Positions 42,774-51,475 of a stretch of 64,000 bases of DNA are shown in pieces; position 1 is the stretch's first letter; each line of letters opens with the position of its first letter. The DNA lies in NCBI GenBank assembly GCA_035940575.1, contig DASZER010000026.1, positions 10,329 to 74,328 on the forward strand, written 5' to 3'. The DNA comes from BP-191 sp035940575 (GTDB lineage: Bacteria > Actinomycetota > Actinomycetes > BP-191). Under the pieces are notes generated by a model. It saw only the letters and a list, made by a program, of their open reading frames with translations. It was not told the DNA's origin and made no database searches. The position numbers and the translations under genes are program-made.

Positions 42774-43849
42774 CCGGAGACCTCCGCGTAGGCGGCTTCG
42801 AGCAACGACTCGTTGGGCGCGTCGAGCACCGCGGGGTGCCCGAGCGCGTCCAGCACCACGAACCGCAGCCTGTCCCCCCGCGTCTTCTTGTCCGTCTGCA
42901 TCGCGGCCCGCAGGCGCGGCCACGCGTCGGCGAGGTAGCGGGTCGGCAGGCCGAGCGCCTCCAGCACGGCGCGGTGGCGGTCGGCCGTCGCGTCGTCCAG
43001 CGCGCCGAAGCGGCGGCGCCTGCCCACGGCGGCGGCGTAGCAGAGGCCGACGGCGACGGCGTCGCCGTGGCGCCAGGCGCCGTAGCCGGCGTCGTGCTCG
43101 ATCGCGTGCGCGAGCGTGTGCCCGTAGTTGAGGACGATGCGCCGGCCCGCCTCGCGCGGGTCGGCGGCGACGACCGACGCCTTGACGCGGATGGAGCGTT
43201 CGAGCAGCTCGGTCACGACGGCCTCGTCGCGGCCGAGGACGGCGGCGACGTCCCGCTCGACGAGGTCGAGGATCGCGGGGTCGGCGATGAAGCCCGCCTT
43301 CACGACCTCCGCGAGCCCGGCCGTGTAGTCCTCCTGCGGCAGCGTCGCGAGGTACGACGGGTCCACGACGACGAGCTCGGGCTGGTGGAACGCGCCGACG
43401 AGGTTCTTGCCCGCGGCCGTGTTGATCGCGACCTTGCCGCCGATCGCCGCGTCGACCATGCCGAGCAGCGTCGTCGGAACGTGCACGATCGGCACCCCGC
43501 GCAGCCACGTCGCCGCCGCGAACCCGGCCACGTCCGTCACCGCTCCCCCGCCGACGCCGACGACGAGGTCGGTCCGGGAGAACGCCGCCTGCCCGAGCGC
43601 CGCCCACACGTGGTTGACGACGCGCAGGTCCTTCGCCGCCTCCCCGTCGGGCACCTCGACGCGCATCGCCTGGACGCCGCACGACCGCAGGTGCTCGGCA
43701 ACGGCGCCCGCGTGCTCGCTCACGGCCGGGCACGCGACGACCGCGACCTGGTCGACGTGGTCGAGCACGCGCGCGACCTGCTCGATCGCGCCGCGGCCGA
43801 CGACGACGTCGTACGGCGGGTCGGTCCCGACCGTCACGACGGAGGTCAC
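42770..43849 (-). CDS. aroB: 3-dehydroquinate synthase
   Basis: Second shikimate step, NAD- and metal-dependent. 359 aa with VVGVGGGAVTDVAGFAAATW, PTTLLGMVDAAIGGKVAIN, the metal-site residues in NYGHTLAHAIEH and WRHGDAVAVGL. The GTG start overlaps the aroK stop as GTGA. Confidence 0.96.
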   Translation of the reverse strand: MTSVVTVGTDPPYDVVVGRGAIEQVARVLDHVDQVAVVACPAVSEHAGAVAEHLRSCGVQAMRVEVPDGEAAKDLRVVNHVWAALGQAAFSRTDLVVGVGGGAVTDVAGFAAATWLRGVPIVHVPTTLLGMVDAAIGGKVAINTAAGKNLVGAFHQPELVVVDPSYLATLPQEDYTAGLAEVVKAGFIADPAILDLVERDVAAVLGRDEAVVTELLERSIRVKASVVAADPREAGRRIVLNYGHTLAHAIEHDAGYGAWRHGDAVAVGLCYAAAVGRRRRFGALDDATADRHRAVLEALGLPTRYLADAWPRLRAAMQTDKKTRGDRLRFVVLDALGHPAVLDAPNESLLEAAYAEVSG

Positions 43850-44334
43850 AGCGCCGCCACGATGCGCTCCACGACGTCCTCGGGCGCGACGTCCGACGTG
43901 TCGACCGTGACGGTCGCCACCTCCTCGTACAGCGGCCGCCGCCGCGTCATCAGCTCGGCGAGCTTCGCGCGCGGGTTCAGGTCGATCATCGGCCTGCCCG
44001 GGCCCCACCCGACCCGCTTGGTGGCGTCGTGCAGCGACACCTCGAGCCAGACGACCGTGTGCGGCATCAGGTCGGCGCGCGTGTCCTCGTCGCCCACGGC
44101 GCCGCCGCCGAGCGCGAGGACGCCGTCGTGCTCGCTCAACGCCGCCGCGACGGCCGCGCGCTCGTGCTCGCGGAACGCCGCCTCGCCCTCCTCGAAGAAG
44201 ATGTCGGGGATCGTCTTGCCGGTCGCCGCCTCGACGTCGGCGTCCGTGTCGCGGAACGCCGTCCCGAGGCGCTCGGCGAGCAGCCGCCCGACCGTCGTCT
44301 TGCCCGCGCCGGGCGCGCCGACGAGGACGATCAC
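43846..44334 (-). CDS. aroK: Shikimate kinase
   Basis: Phosphorylates shikimate with ATP. 162 aa; P-loop GAPGAGKTTVG, substrate residues in DTDADVEAATG and GGGAVGDEDTRADL, and the lid Arg in RPLYEEVAT. GTG start in a GTGA overlap with aroC. Confidence 0.95.
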   Translation of the reverse strand: MIVLVGAPGAGKTTVGRLLAERLGTAFRDTDADVEAATGKTIPDIFFEEGEAAFREHERAAVAAALSEHDGVLALGGGAVGDEDTRADLMPHTVVWLEVSLHDATKRVGWGPGRPMIDLNPRAKLAELMTRRRPLYEEVATVTVDTSDVAPEDVVERIVAAL

Positions 44335-45509
44335 CGGATCACCAGGGCGTCGAGGTACGCCCTCGCGTTGCGCGCCGTCTCGCCGACCGAGTCCCCGCCG
44401 AACTTCTCCAGCGCCGCGTCCGCCAGCGCGACCGCGACGACCGCCTCCGCGATGACGCCGGCGGCGGGCACGGCGCAGACGTCCGAACGCTGCGCGATCG
44501 CCTTGGCGGCCTCACCGGTCCGTACGTCCACCGTCCCCAGCGGCCGCGAGAGCGTCGAGATGGGCTTCATCGCCGCGCGCACCCGCAACGGCTCGCCGGT
44601 CGTCATGCCGCCCTCGACGCCGCCCGCGCGCGCGGACAGGCGCGACACGGTGCCGCCGGCGACGGAGATCTCGTCGTGCGCCTGGCTGCCCCGCCGCGCC
44701 GCGACCGCGAACCCGTCGCCGAACTCCACGCCCTTGATGGCCTGGATGCCCATGAGCGCGCCCGCGATCCGCGAGTCGATGCGCCTGTCCCAGTGCACGT
44801 GGCTGCCCAGGCCCGGCGGGAGGCCGTACGCCAGCACCTCCACGACGCCGCCGAGCGTGTCCGCGTCGGCCTTCGCCGCGTCGATCTCGGCGACCATCGC
44901 CGCGCCCGCCTCGCCGTCGTAGCAGCGGCACGGGTCGGAGTCGACGGCGTCGAGGTCGTCGGGCCCCGGCACGACGCCCTCCGGCGCGGTGACCGAGCCG
45001 ATGCGGACGACGTGCGACACGACCTCCACGCCGAGCGCCTGGCGGAGGAACGCCCTCGCCACCGTGCCGAGCGCGACGCGCGACGCGGTCTCGCGCGCGG
45101 AGGCGCGTTCGAGGATCGGGCGGGCCTCGTCGAGCGCGTACTTCTGCATGCCCGCGAGGTCGGCGTGGCCCGGCCGCGGGCGGGTCAGCGGCTCGGCCCG
45201 CGCGAGGCCCTCGAGCTCGGCCGCGTCGACGGGGTCGGCGGACATCACGACCGACCACTTGGGCCACTCCGTGTTGCCGATCCGGACGGCGACGGGTGAG
45301 CCGATCGTACGGCCGTGGATCACGCCGCCGAGGATCTCGACGGCGTCCTTCTCGAACGACATGCGGGCGCCGCGGCCGTAGCCGGCGCGGCGGCGCGCGA
45401 GCTGGTCGGCGATCTCGTCGGAGGTGACCTCGACGCCCGCGGGCACGCCCTCGAGCACCGCGACGAGCGCGGGGCCGTGGGACTCGCCTGCGGTGAGGTA
45501 GCGGAGCAC
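44331..45509 (-). CDS. aroC: Chorismate synthase
   Basis: Last shikimate step; needs reduced FMN. 392 aa with LTAGESHGPALVAVLEGVPAG, RRRAGYGRGARMSFE, RPGHADLAGMQKY and GGVEGGMTTGEPLRVRAAMKP. First gene of the aro-pepQ-efp-nusB operon. The GTG is six bases after TAGGGT and has no Shine-Dalgarno sequence, so its mRNA is probably leaderless. Confidence 0.96.
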   Translation of the reverse strand: MLRYLTAGESHGPALVAVLEGVPAGVEVTSDEIADQLARRRAGYGRGARMSFEKDAVEILGGVIHGRTIGSPVAVRIGNTEWPKWSVVMSADPVDAAELEGLARAEPLTRPRPGHADLAGMQKYALDEARPILERASARETASRVALGTVARAFLRQALGVEVVSHVVRIGSVTAPEGVVPGPDDLDAVDSDPCRCYDGEAGAAMVAEIDAAKADADTLGGVVEVLAYGLPPGLGSHVHWDRRIDSRIAGALMGIQAIKGVEFGDGFAVAARRGSQAHDEISVAGGTVSRLSARAGGVEGGMTTGEPLRVRAAMKPISTLSRPLGTVDVRTGEAAKAIAQRSDVCAVPAAGVIAEAVVAVALADAALEKFGGDSVGETARNARAYLDALVIR

Positions 45510-45515
45510 GTGACG

Positions 45516-45521
45516 ACCCTA
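45516..45521 (-). promoter_or_regulatory. Candidate -10 element for leaderless aroC
   Basis: TAGGGT followed by six bases and the GTG start. Identical hexamer and spacing to pheS and DUF1844. It sits directly downstream of the pilus operon terminator. Confidence 0.5.
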
Positions 45522-45531
45522 ACAACGCGAA

Positions 45532-45564
45532 GAGCCCCCGCCCGGACATCCGGGACGGGGGCTC
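45532..45564 (-). terminator. Strong terminator hairpin ending the pilM-P operon
   Basis: GAGCCCCCG pairs with CGGGGGCTC and the inner CCCGG with CCGGG, loop ACAT. It lies 14 bp after the pilP-like stop codon and just upstream of the aroC promoter, separating the two units on the same strand. Confidence 0.75.
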
Positions 45565-45577
45565 GACGCGGGTGGTC

Positions 45578-46240
45578 CTACTTGAGGACCTCCTGGCCCT
45601 CGGTCAGCGTGAACTGCTCGTCGCCGAACAGGTACGTCGCGCTCTTGCCGCTCACGGCGAGCAGCTTGTACGAGCCCGCGAACACCTCGCCCACGACCGG
45701 CGTGTAGACCTGGTCGCCGATCTTCGTCTGGGCGTACGACTTGCCGTCCTTGGCGTAGACGAGGACGAGTGTGACGCGCTGGGCGCCGACGTTCGTCGAG
45801 GAGCCGCCGCCGGTGTTCGTCCCGGTGCCCGTGCCCGTGCCCGTGCCGGTGCCGGTGCCGGTGCCCGTGCCCGGCGCCTGGGGCACCGACGGGTCCTGCG
45901 GCAGGATCGGGTTCGCCGGGACCGTCGCGGCCACGAGGGGCCGGAACGGGTCCTTGCGGGCCGACGTGTCGGAGTACGTCTGCGGCTGAGCGACGGGCTT
46001 CTTCGCCGCCGGCTTCGCCGCCGTGGCCGGCGCCTTCTTGGCGGTGACCGGCGCCTTCTTGTGGACGACCGCGGCCTCCGCGTCGGAGTCGGAGCCCGAC
46101 AGCGCGGGGACGACCAGGAAGTAGCCGAGGACGGCCACCGCGAGGGCGCCCGCGCCCGCGACGAGCGCCATCTTGCGGCGGTCGCCGGACGCCTGGGGCT
46201 CCTCGCCCGAGGCGTCGAAGGGGAACGTGCTCTCCGTCAT
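45578..46240 (-). CDS. PilP-like pilus assembly protein with Gly-Thr linker
   Basis: 220 residues: cytoplasmic N-terminus, transmembrane helix at about 25-47 (LVAGAGALAVAVLGYFLVV), a Lys/Ala/Pro linker (55-90), a KDPFRP motif reminiscent of PilP/GspC-type proteins, a (Gly-Thr)9 run and a C-terminal beta domain (about 150-220). Position after pilM-pilN-pilO suggests it completes the inner alignment complex, although no outer-membrane secretin PilQ is expected in this monoderm. Called by context and architecture rather than strong sequence match. Confidence 0.65.
   Translation of the reverse strand: MTESTFPFDASGEEPQASGDRRKMALVAGAGALAVAVLGYFLVVPALSGSDSDAEAAVVHKKAPVTAKKAPATAAKPAAKKPVAQPQTYSDTSARKDPFRPLVAATVPANPILPQDPSVPQAPGTGTGTGTGTGTGTGTGTNTGGGSSTNVGAQRVTLVLVYAKDGKSYAQTKIGDQVYTPVVGEVFAGSYKLLAVSGKSATYLFGDEQFTLTEGQEVLK
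45823..45870. repeat. Hexanucleotide repeat within the pilP-like gene
   Basis: About eight tandem units of CSGTGC (S = C or G) encode the Gly-Thr run. Unit gain or loss would change linker length by two residues without a frameshift. Confidence 0.85.
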
Positions 46241-46250
46241 GTCGCCTCTC

Positions 46251-46958
46251 CTACTTCGCGGCCGTGGTAGCGGCGGGCTTCGCGGTCACCGGGGCGACCG
46301 GGGCGGCCTTCGTCGTCATGTAGAGCTGACCGGTGACCTTCAGCGTCACGAGGTCGTCGTAGATCTTGCTGCTCCCGATCTTCTCGACCTTCTCGGCCGA
46401 CGGGGACTCGTCGCCCTGGGTGAGGGCGATGCTCGTGACGAGGAACGCGCGCGGCAGGCCCTCGATCTCGCTGAGGAACTGCGAGACCTCGCTGTAGCTG
46501 CCGACGACGTTGAGCGCGATCGGGATCTGCGCGATCGGCAGCAGCGCCGGCGTCGCCGGGGCGGCGGCCGTCTTCGCGCCGGTCGTGGCACCCGCCGTCG
46601 TCGGCACGGTGGCCGCGACGAGCGTCGGCGTGCTGGGCGACATCGAGTACAGGTTGGCGCCGGCGTTGTCGGCGGCGTCGGACAGCGACCGGATCAGGGC
46701 CGGGAGCGCCGGGTTGTTCGGGATCTTCGCCGCGAACTTCTGGAGCTCGGCCTGCTGGCGCGGCAGGTCCTTCTTCTGCCGGTTGAGCTGCGCGATCTGC
46801 GCGCGGAGCCGGGTGTTGGCCTGCTGCTGCGTCTCCGCCTCGTCGCGCAGCGAGGCCGCCTTGCCGGCCTTGGGCGACACCAGGAGGAAGTAGCCACCCG
46901 CGAGGATGGCCACCGAGGCCAGCGCCGTCAGCAGCCAGAGCTGCCGGAGCTTGGTCAT
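46251..46958 (-). CDS. pilO: Type IV pilus assembly protein PilO
   Basis: 235 residues: short cytoplasmic start, transmembrane helix (LWLLTALASVAILAGGYFLL), a coiled coil rich in Gln/Arg (about 35-75), then an Ala/Thr linker and a ferredoxin-like domain (about 130-215, ALNVVGSYSEVSQFLSEIE). This is the PilO layout. Expected to pair with PilN on the outer face of the membrane. ATGA overlap with pilN. Confidence 0.85.
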   Translation of the reverse strand: MTKLRQLWLLTALASVAILAGGYFLLVSPKAGKAASLRDEAETQQQANTRLRAQIAQLNRQKKDLPRQQAELQKFAAKIPNNPALPALIRSLSDAADNAGANLYSMSPSTPTLVAATVPTTAGATTGAKTAAAPATPALLPIAQIPIALNVVGSYSEVSQFLSEIEGLPRAFLVTSIALTQGDESPSAEKVEKIGSSKIYDDLVTLKVTGQLYMTTKAAPVAPVTAKPAATTAAK

Positions 46959-47647
46959 CGCGAGGTTCCCTTCGCGTAGCGGTTCGACAGGGCGGCCGGC
47001 GTGAGGTTGACGCTGGACGTGAACTTCACGACCTCGCGGTCCGTGCCGTCGTAGACGTGCTTGGCCGCCTCGGTGAAGTAGGCGTTCGAGTAGCCCTTCT
47101 GGCGAGCGAGGCTCTCCAGCCACTCGGCGACGTCGTAGTAGTGGAAGCCGGCGCCCGTGAAGCTCACGACGCCGATGCCCGGGTCGAGGACCGGCCGCGC
47201 CGACGTCGTGCCCTTGTTGCCGCTCGTCGCGGTCGGGCCGTCGATCGACGCGGTGAGGGTCTGAAGCCAGACGTTGTCGGGGATCGTCAGCGTCAGGTCG
47301 TGCAGGTACGACGACCACAGGACCTCGGTCGACATCGCGCTGGCGAGCGTCGCCTTGGCGGCGTCGACCTGCGCGTAGACGTCACGGACGTTCTGGAGCG
47401 AGTTCAGCTCGGTGGTGAGCTTCGCGCTCGCGGCGGCGGCCTCGGCCTTCGCCTCGTTCGCGTCGTTCACCTTGGCCGAGGCGTTCATGTACAGGCCGGC
47501 GACGACACCGACGGCGGCGACGCCGACGAGCACCATCGCGCCCTGCGACCGGCGTACGGCCGCCTTCTCGGCGATCTCCGGGGGCAGCAGGTTGACGCGG
47601 GGCATCGTCCCCGTCGTCGTCGAGCTGCCGAGCATCTGGGCCGCCAC
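46955..47647 (-). CDS. pilN: Type IV pilus assembly protein PilN
   Basis: 230 residues. The cytoplasmic motif MPRVNLLPPEIAEK is the PilM-binding signature of PilN. A transmembrane helix (GAMVLVGVAAVGVVAGLYM), a coiled coil (NEAKAEAAAASAKLTTEL) and a C-terminal domain follow. The GTG start abuts the pilM TAA with no gap. Confidence 0.9.
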   Translation of the reverse strand: MAAQMLGSSTTTGTMPRVNLLPPEIAEKAAVRRSQGAMVLVGVAAVGVVAGLYMNASAKVNDANEAKAEAAAASAKLTTELNSLQNVRDVYAQVDAAKATLASAMSTEVLWSSYLHDLTLTIPDNVWLQTLTASIDGPTATSGNKGTTSARPVLDPGIGVVSFTGAGFHYYDVAEWLESLARQKGYSNAYFTEAAKHVYDGTDREVVKFTSSVNLTPAALSNRYAKGTSR

Positions 47648-48703
47648 TTACGCCACCCCCATCGCGAGTCCAACGGGCACCGTGGCGAGCGGCTCCACGT
47701 GACCGAGCTGTTCGGGCGAGAGCCCGAGCTTTCCGATGCGAACGTTCGAGAGCGGGCGGCCGGCCTCGACCGGCACCCGCAGCATCTCGCCGAGCCTCTG
47801 CACGAGGCCCCCGAGCTGCGAGCCGCCGCCGCTGACCACGACGCGCGAGACGCGCGCGGCCTGCGGCTGGGCGAGGTAGTAGTCGAGCGAGTTGCGGACC
47901 TCGTCGAGGAACGCGCCGGCGTGCTGGTCGATGACCCGCGCGGCCGGCGAGGCGCCCTCGAAGGCGCTGCCGCCCATGCCGGTCTGCCACTTGAGCGTCT
48001 CGGCCTCGTCGACGCTGACGCCCATGCGCTCGGCGACCGCGTCCGTGACGTCGCCACCGCCCATGAGCAGGATGCGGACGAAGCGGGGGACGCCGCCCTG
48101 GTGCACGACGATGTTCGTGACGCTCGCGCCGATGTCGACCAGCGCCTCGGCCTCGCCGCCGAACACCGACGCGTCGACAGGCGCCAGCGCCCGCAGCATC
48201 GCGAACGGCGTGAGGTCGACCATCACCGGCGTGAGGCCCGCGCGCTGCGCGGACTCCATCGCGGCGTTGACCATGTCGCGGGAGGCGGCGACGAGCAGGA
48301 CGCGGAGCATCCGGCCGCCGGACTCGTTCGTGAACTCCTCGAGCGGGTGGAAGTCGAGGATCGCCTGGTCGACCGGGATCGGGATGTAGTCCTGCACCTG
48401 GTACGCGAGCGACTTGCGCAGCTCGTCGGTCGGCAGCCACGGCAGGTCGACCTGGCGCACGATGACCTTCTGGTTCGACACCCCGAGCACGACCTTCTTG
48501 GTCGAGAACTTGGCGGTGGACCAGAGCTGCTTGATGGCGCGGGCGACGGTGTCGGGGTCGATGACCTCGCCGTCGCGCACCGTGCCAGGGGGCAGCGCGA
48601 CCTGGCCGAAGCGCTCCAGCACCGGGCTCTTGCCGAGACTCATCTCGGCGGCACGCACGCTGGAGGTCCCGATGTCGAGCCCCACTGCGGTCTTGACTCC
48701 CAC
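47648..48703 (-). CDS. pilM: Type IV pilus assembly ATPase-like protein PilM
   Basis: Actin-like (FtsA/HSP70 fold) cytoplasmic protein, 351 aa, with the phosphate-1 loop AVGLDIGTSSVRAAE, VDIGASVTNIVVHQGG and VVVSGGGSQLGGL. Links PilB/PilC to the PilN tail. Start at GTG 48703, which gives the standard VGVKTAVGLDIG; AGAGGGG precedes it. First gene of pilM-N-O-P; a small GCTCAC/GTGAGC hairpin lies just upstream at 48719-48735. Confidence 0.92.
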   Translation of the reverse strand: MGVKTAVGLDIGTSSVRAAEMSLGKSPVLERFGQVALPPGTVRDGEVIDPDTVARAIKQLWSTAKFSTKKVVLGVSNQKVIVRQVDLPWLPTDELRKSLAYQVQDYIPIPVDQAILDFHPLEEFTNESGGRMLRVLLVAASRDMVNAAMESAQRAGLTPVMVDLTPFAMLRALAPVDASVFGGEAEALVDIGASVTNIVVHQGGVPRFVRILLMGGGDVTDAVAERMGVSVDEAETLKWQTGMGGSAFEGASPAARVIDQHAGAFLDEVRNSLDYYLAQPQAARVSRVVVSGGGSQLGGLVQRLGEMLRVPVEAGRPLSNVRIGKLGLSPEQLGHVEPLATVPVGLAMGVA

Positions 48704-48816
48704 GACTGATCCCCTCTGCTCACTCTGGGTGAGCCGGCCGGACATACAAGAGACCAATCGGTCGCCGTGGGTAGCGGCTTGAGAAATTGGCGGCTACGGA
48801 TTGCTCCGCGCGCGCC

Positions 48817-48836
48817 CCGCACGTTGCGCCGTGCGG
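48817..48836 (-). terminator. Possible terminator after pilD
   Basis: CCGCAC and GTGCGG enclose eight bases, 24 bp after the pilD stop. No U-tract. The rest of the 156-base pilM-pilD gap must hold the pilM promoter, which could not be assigned. Confidence 0.35.
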
Positions 48837-48859
48837 CGGTCACTCACCTGGACTACTCC

Positions 48860-49645
48860 CTACGAGAGGCCCGTAGCCCCCAGGTAGGCGTCCGCGATGG
48901 CCTGACCCCACCAGATGCCCAGGAACGCGCCCAGGATCATGAAGGGCCCGTACGGCACCATCGTCTTGCGCGAGGCCCGCCGCATGGCCATCGCGACGGC
49001 CCCGAAGACGCCCCCGAGGAAGAACCCGAGCGCCCCGCCCACCACCACGGCCGACCAGCCCAGGTAGCCCAGGTGGAGCCCCAGCACGCCGGCGAGCTTG
49101 ACGTCGCCGAACCCCATCCCCGCCGGGTAGATCACGGCGAGCAGGAAGTAGAAGCCGTACAGCGCGGCCATCCCTATCAGCGCCCGCGCGAGCAGCCACC
49201 ACTCCCCCTCCGCCAGCGCGGCGCCGCCGAGGAGCACGACGCCGACGGCGTACGACGGCAGCGTGAGCCTGTCGGGGAGCTTCTTCGTGTCCAGGTCGAT
49301 CAGCGCCAGGGCGACGCCCACGGCGGCCAGGTAGAGGAACGCGGGCAGCGCCCAGTCCGCGCCGAGGCGCAGCGCCGTCGCCGCGAACACCGCCGCCGTC
49401 AGCAGCTCGACCGCCGGGTACCGCCCGCTGATCGGCTCGCCGCAGTGCCTGCACCTCCCGCGCAGCAGCAGCCAGGACAGCACGGGCACGTTGTCGCGCG
49501 GGCTGATCGGGGTGTCGCAGCGCGGGCAGTGCGACGGCGGCGACACCACGCTCTCGCCCCGCGGCACGCGCCAGATGACGACGTTGAGGAACGACCCGAT
49601 GACGAGCCCGAGCACGGCGGCGAAGGCGACGACGAGAGCGGTCAC
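48860..49645 (-). CDS. pilD: Prepilin peptidase / N-methyltransferase PilD
   Basis: Membrane aspartyl protease (261 aa) that removes pilin leader peptides and methylates the new N-terminus. Full bifunctional layout: N-terminal zinc-binding CPRC and CRHC in the methylase loop, about seven further membrane helices, and the two catalytic Asp in DLDTKKLPDRLTL and GFGDVKLAG. The substrates are the four or five prepilins upstream. GTG start six bases after TAGCGT, probably leaderless. Confidence 0.95.
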   Translation of the reverse strand: MTALVVAFAAVLGLVIGSFLNVVIWRVPRGESVVSPPSHCPRCDTPISPRDNVPVLSWLLLRGRCRHCGEPISGRYPAVELLTAAVFAATALRLGADWALPAFLYLAAVGVALALIDLDTKKLPDRLTLPSYAVGVVLLGGAALAEGEWWLLARALIGMAALYGFYFLLAVIYPAGMGFGDVKLAGVLGLHLGYLGWSAVVVGGALGFFLGGVFGAVAMAMRRASRKTMVPYGPFMILGAFLGIWWGQAIADAYLGATGLS

Positions 49646-49651
49646 AGGGCG

Positions 49652-49657
49652 ACGCTA
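49652..49657 (-). promoter_or_regulatory. Candidate -10 element for leaderless pilD
   Basis: TAGCGT, six bases, then the GTG start codon; no Shine-Dalgarno sequence. Confidence 0.45.
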
Positions 49658-49694
49658 TCGGCTGGGCGAGCGCGGCTGTGCGGGGAACAGGCGT

Positions 49695-50891
49695 CTAGTG
49701 CTCGTCGTAGCGCACGACCTGGTAGCCGCCGGTGCCGATGTTCTTGAGCGCGTCGTCGAAGTGGAACGACCAGCCGCCCTGGTTGCCGGAGGTGATGCGG
49801 CCGATGGCCCCGCAGACCAGCGCGCCGAAGATGTCGGCCTGCGCGGCGCTCGGGTTGCCGAGGCAGCTCGCGCGGGGGGCGTAGATCGCGGCGGAGATGG
49901 TCGACTGGTTGCCGATCGAGATCGACTGCGTGTCGGTGGAGCCCGCGCTGTAGATCTGCAACGTGCTCGCGACCGGCGTCGACGACGGCGAGCAGCCGGA
50001 GCAGTTCACGTTGATGCCGTGCTCGATGCTCACCGCGCCGCGGACGTAGATGACAACGGGGTGCGCGGCGTCGGCGCCGGAGAGCACGGTGTTCCTGTCG
50101 AACGTCACGGTCTCGAAGCAGTACGGGATGCCGCCGTTGTAGGGCAGCACGCCGGGCGTGGCGGCCGTGGACGAGCGCCAGTTCGGCAGGGCCCCGTAGG
50201 CCGCGGAGCACGCGGCGAGCTGGTCGGTGATGAACGCCATGTTCTCGTCGCTCGCGAGGTCCAGCTTGGGCCCGACGATCGAGGTGTGCTGGCAGCCGGA
50301 GCCGCCGTTGTTGGTGCACGTGTTCGCGGAGTCGGTGTGGTTGTACAGCGTGACGTTGTCGACCGTCGTGCTGTTGCCGTTCATGTTGACGTCGTCGTTG
50401 CTGCCGAGGTTGCCGTTGCCGGTCCTCGTGGTGCCGTTCGCGCTGTTGTACGAGTCGGCGCCGTTGGAGCCCTTGAGCTCGATGCCGCGGTCGCCGAACG
50501 CCGCCAGGAAGAACCGCGGCGCCTTGGTCACCTCGACCTCGACGGTGCGGGTGAGCGTGCGCTCGGTGCCGAACGAGGTGACCTTCCACCCGGTCGCCGT
50601 CTGCGTCGCGGTCCAGGTGTAGGTGCCCTGGCCGACCGTGCCGCTGCCGCCGGTGACGGGCTGGCCGTTGTTGGCGCGGAAGATCGCGTCCTGGATGCCG
50701 GCGTCGGCGACCTGGAGCGCGAGCGTGTAGTTCTGGTTGTGCCGCGTCGTGCCCGCGCTCGAGAGCATCGCCAGCGCGACGGTCGTGATGATGCTCATGG
50801 CCATGATCGACCCGAGCAGCGCGAGCAGCATGGAGCCGTCCTGCGCGCGCTCTCGCGCGAGGAACGACAGGCGGCCACGGTAGGTCCGCAT
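49695..50891 (-). CDS. PilX-like minor pilin / pilus assembly protein
   Basis: 398 residues. A hydrophobic N-terminal helix after an RERAQDGSMLLALLG motif resembles the PilX type (Gly before a non-Phe residue, no Glu5). The large extracellular part is Asn/Ser/Gly/Thr-rich with repeated NGN/NST turns and several Cys pairs (CTNNGGSGC, NCSGCSPSS), probably a beta-helical or adhesin-like domain. ATG at 50891 (TGATG with the pilW stop) has GGGAG five bases upstream; a GTG one codon earlier is possible. Minor pilins prime assembly and form the pilus tip. Confidence 0.7.
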   Translation of the reverse strand: MRTYRGRLSFLARERAQDGSMLLALLGSIMAMSIITTVALAMLSSAGTTRHNQNYTLALQVADAGIQDAIFRANNGQPVTGGSGTVGQGTYTWTATQTATGWKVTSFGTERTLTRTVEVEVTKAPRFFLAAFGDRGIELKGSNGADSYNSANGTTRTGNGNLGSNDDVNMNGNSTTVDNVTLYNHTDSANTCTNNGGSGCQHTSIVGPKLDLASDENMAFITDQLAACSAAYGALPNWRSSTAATPGVLPYNGGIPYCFETVTFDRNTVLSGADAAHPVVIYVRGAVSIEHGINVNCSGCSPSSTPVASTLQIYSAGSTDTQSISIGNQSTISAAIYAPRASCLGNPSAAQADIFGALVCGAIGRITSGNQGGWSFHFDDALKNIGTGGYQVVRYDEH

Positions 50892-51475
50892 CACATCTCC
50901 CGGTAGTTGCGCAGGAAGACCGACGTCGAGAAGCTGATCGGCCCCTGCGCGTCGCCCTGCGGCTTCTCGACGAGCGTGAGCTCGACGCGCGCGATGTCCT
51001 TGATCTGCGTGGCGGCCGTGCCGTTCCTGTCGTAGTACTTGAACATCGGCGTCGCGGAGCCGTTGGACACGTTGCGCAGCAGCGTCTGGGTCGTCTGCGA
51101 CGACGGCGACACGGCGTTGGCGGTGGCGAACGTCGACAACGTCTCGGACACCGTCTTCGCGGCCACGTTGTACGTGTAGGCGTAGCGGTAGCGCAGGCCG
51201 TTGCGGTAGGTCTCCACCGTCAGCGACGTCGCCGAGAAGTCCACGACCGGCGCCGCCACGCGGATCTGCTTCGTCATCCGGTCGACGCCCTTGGTGAGGT
51301 CGCCGGTGACCGACACGCGGGCCCGCGTCTTGCGGTCCGCGCGCATGCTCGACACGAGGCCGGAGCCGACGACCGAGCCGACGACGCCGAGGAGCAGCAC
51401 GACGACGAGCAGCTCGGTGAGCGTGAAGCCCGCCTGCCGTCCGGAGCGGCGAACGCGCCGCAGGATCGCGCTCAT
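50891..51475 (-). CDS. PilW-like type IV prepilin
   Basis: 194-residue class III-signal prepilin: leader ends RQAG, then FTLTELLVVVLLLG with Glu at +5; cleavage expected after Gly16. The extracellular part is a beta-rich minor-pilin domain. ATGA overlap with the pilV-like gene, so the minor pilins are made as a set. Confidence 0.8.
   Translation of the reverse strand: MSAILRRVRRSGRQAGFTLTELLVVVLLLGVVGSVVGSGLVSSMRADRKTRARVSVTGDLTKGVDRMTKQIRVAAPVVDFSATSLTVETYRNGLRYRYAYTYNVAAKTVSETLSTFATANAVSPSSQTTQTLLRNVSNGSATPMFKYYDRNGTAATQIKDIARVELTLVEKPQGDAQGPISFSTSVFLRNYREM

Noticed and set aside
45823..45870. Short regular repeats that might be a CRISPR array.
   Set aside because: Units are only six bases without spacers and lie in frame within a gene.
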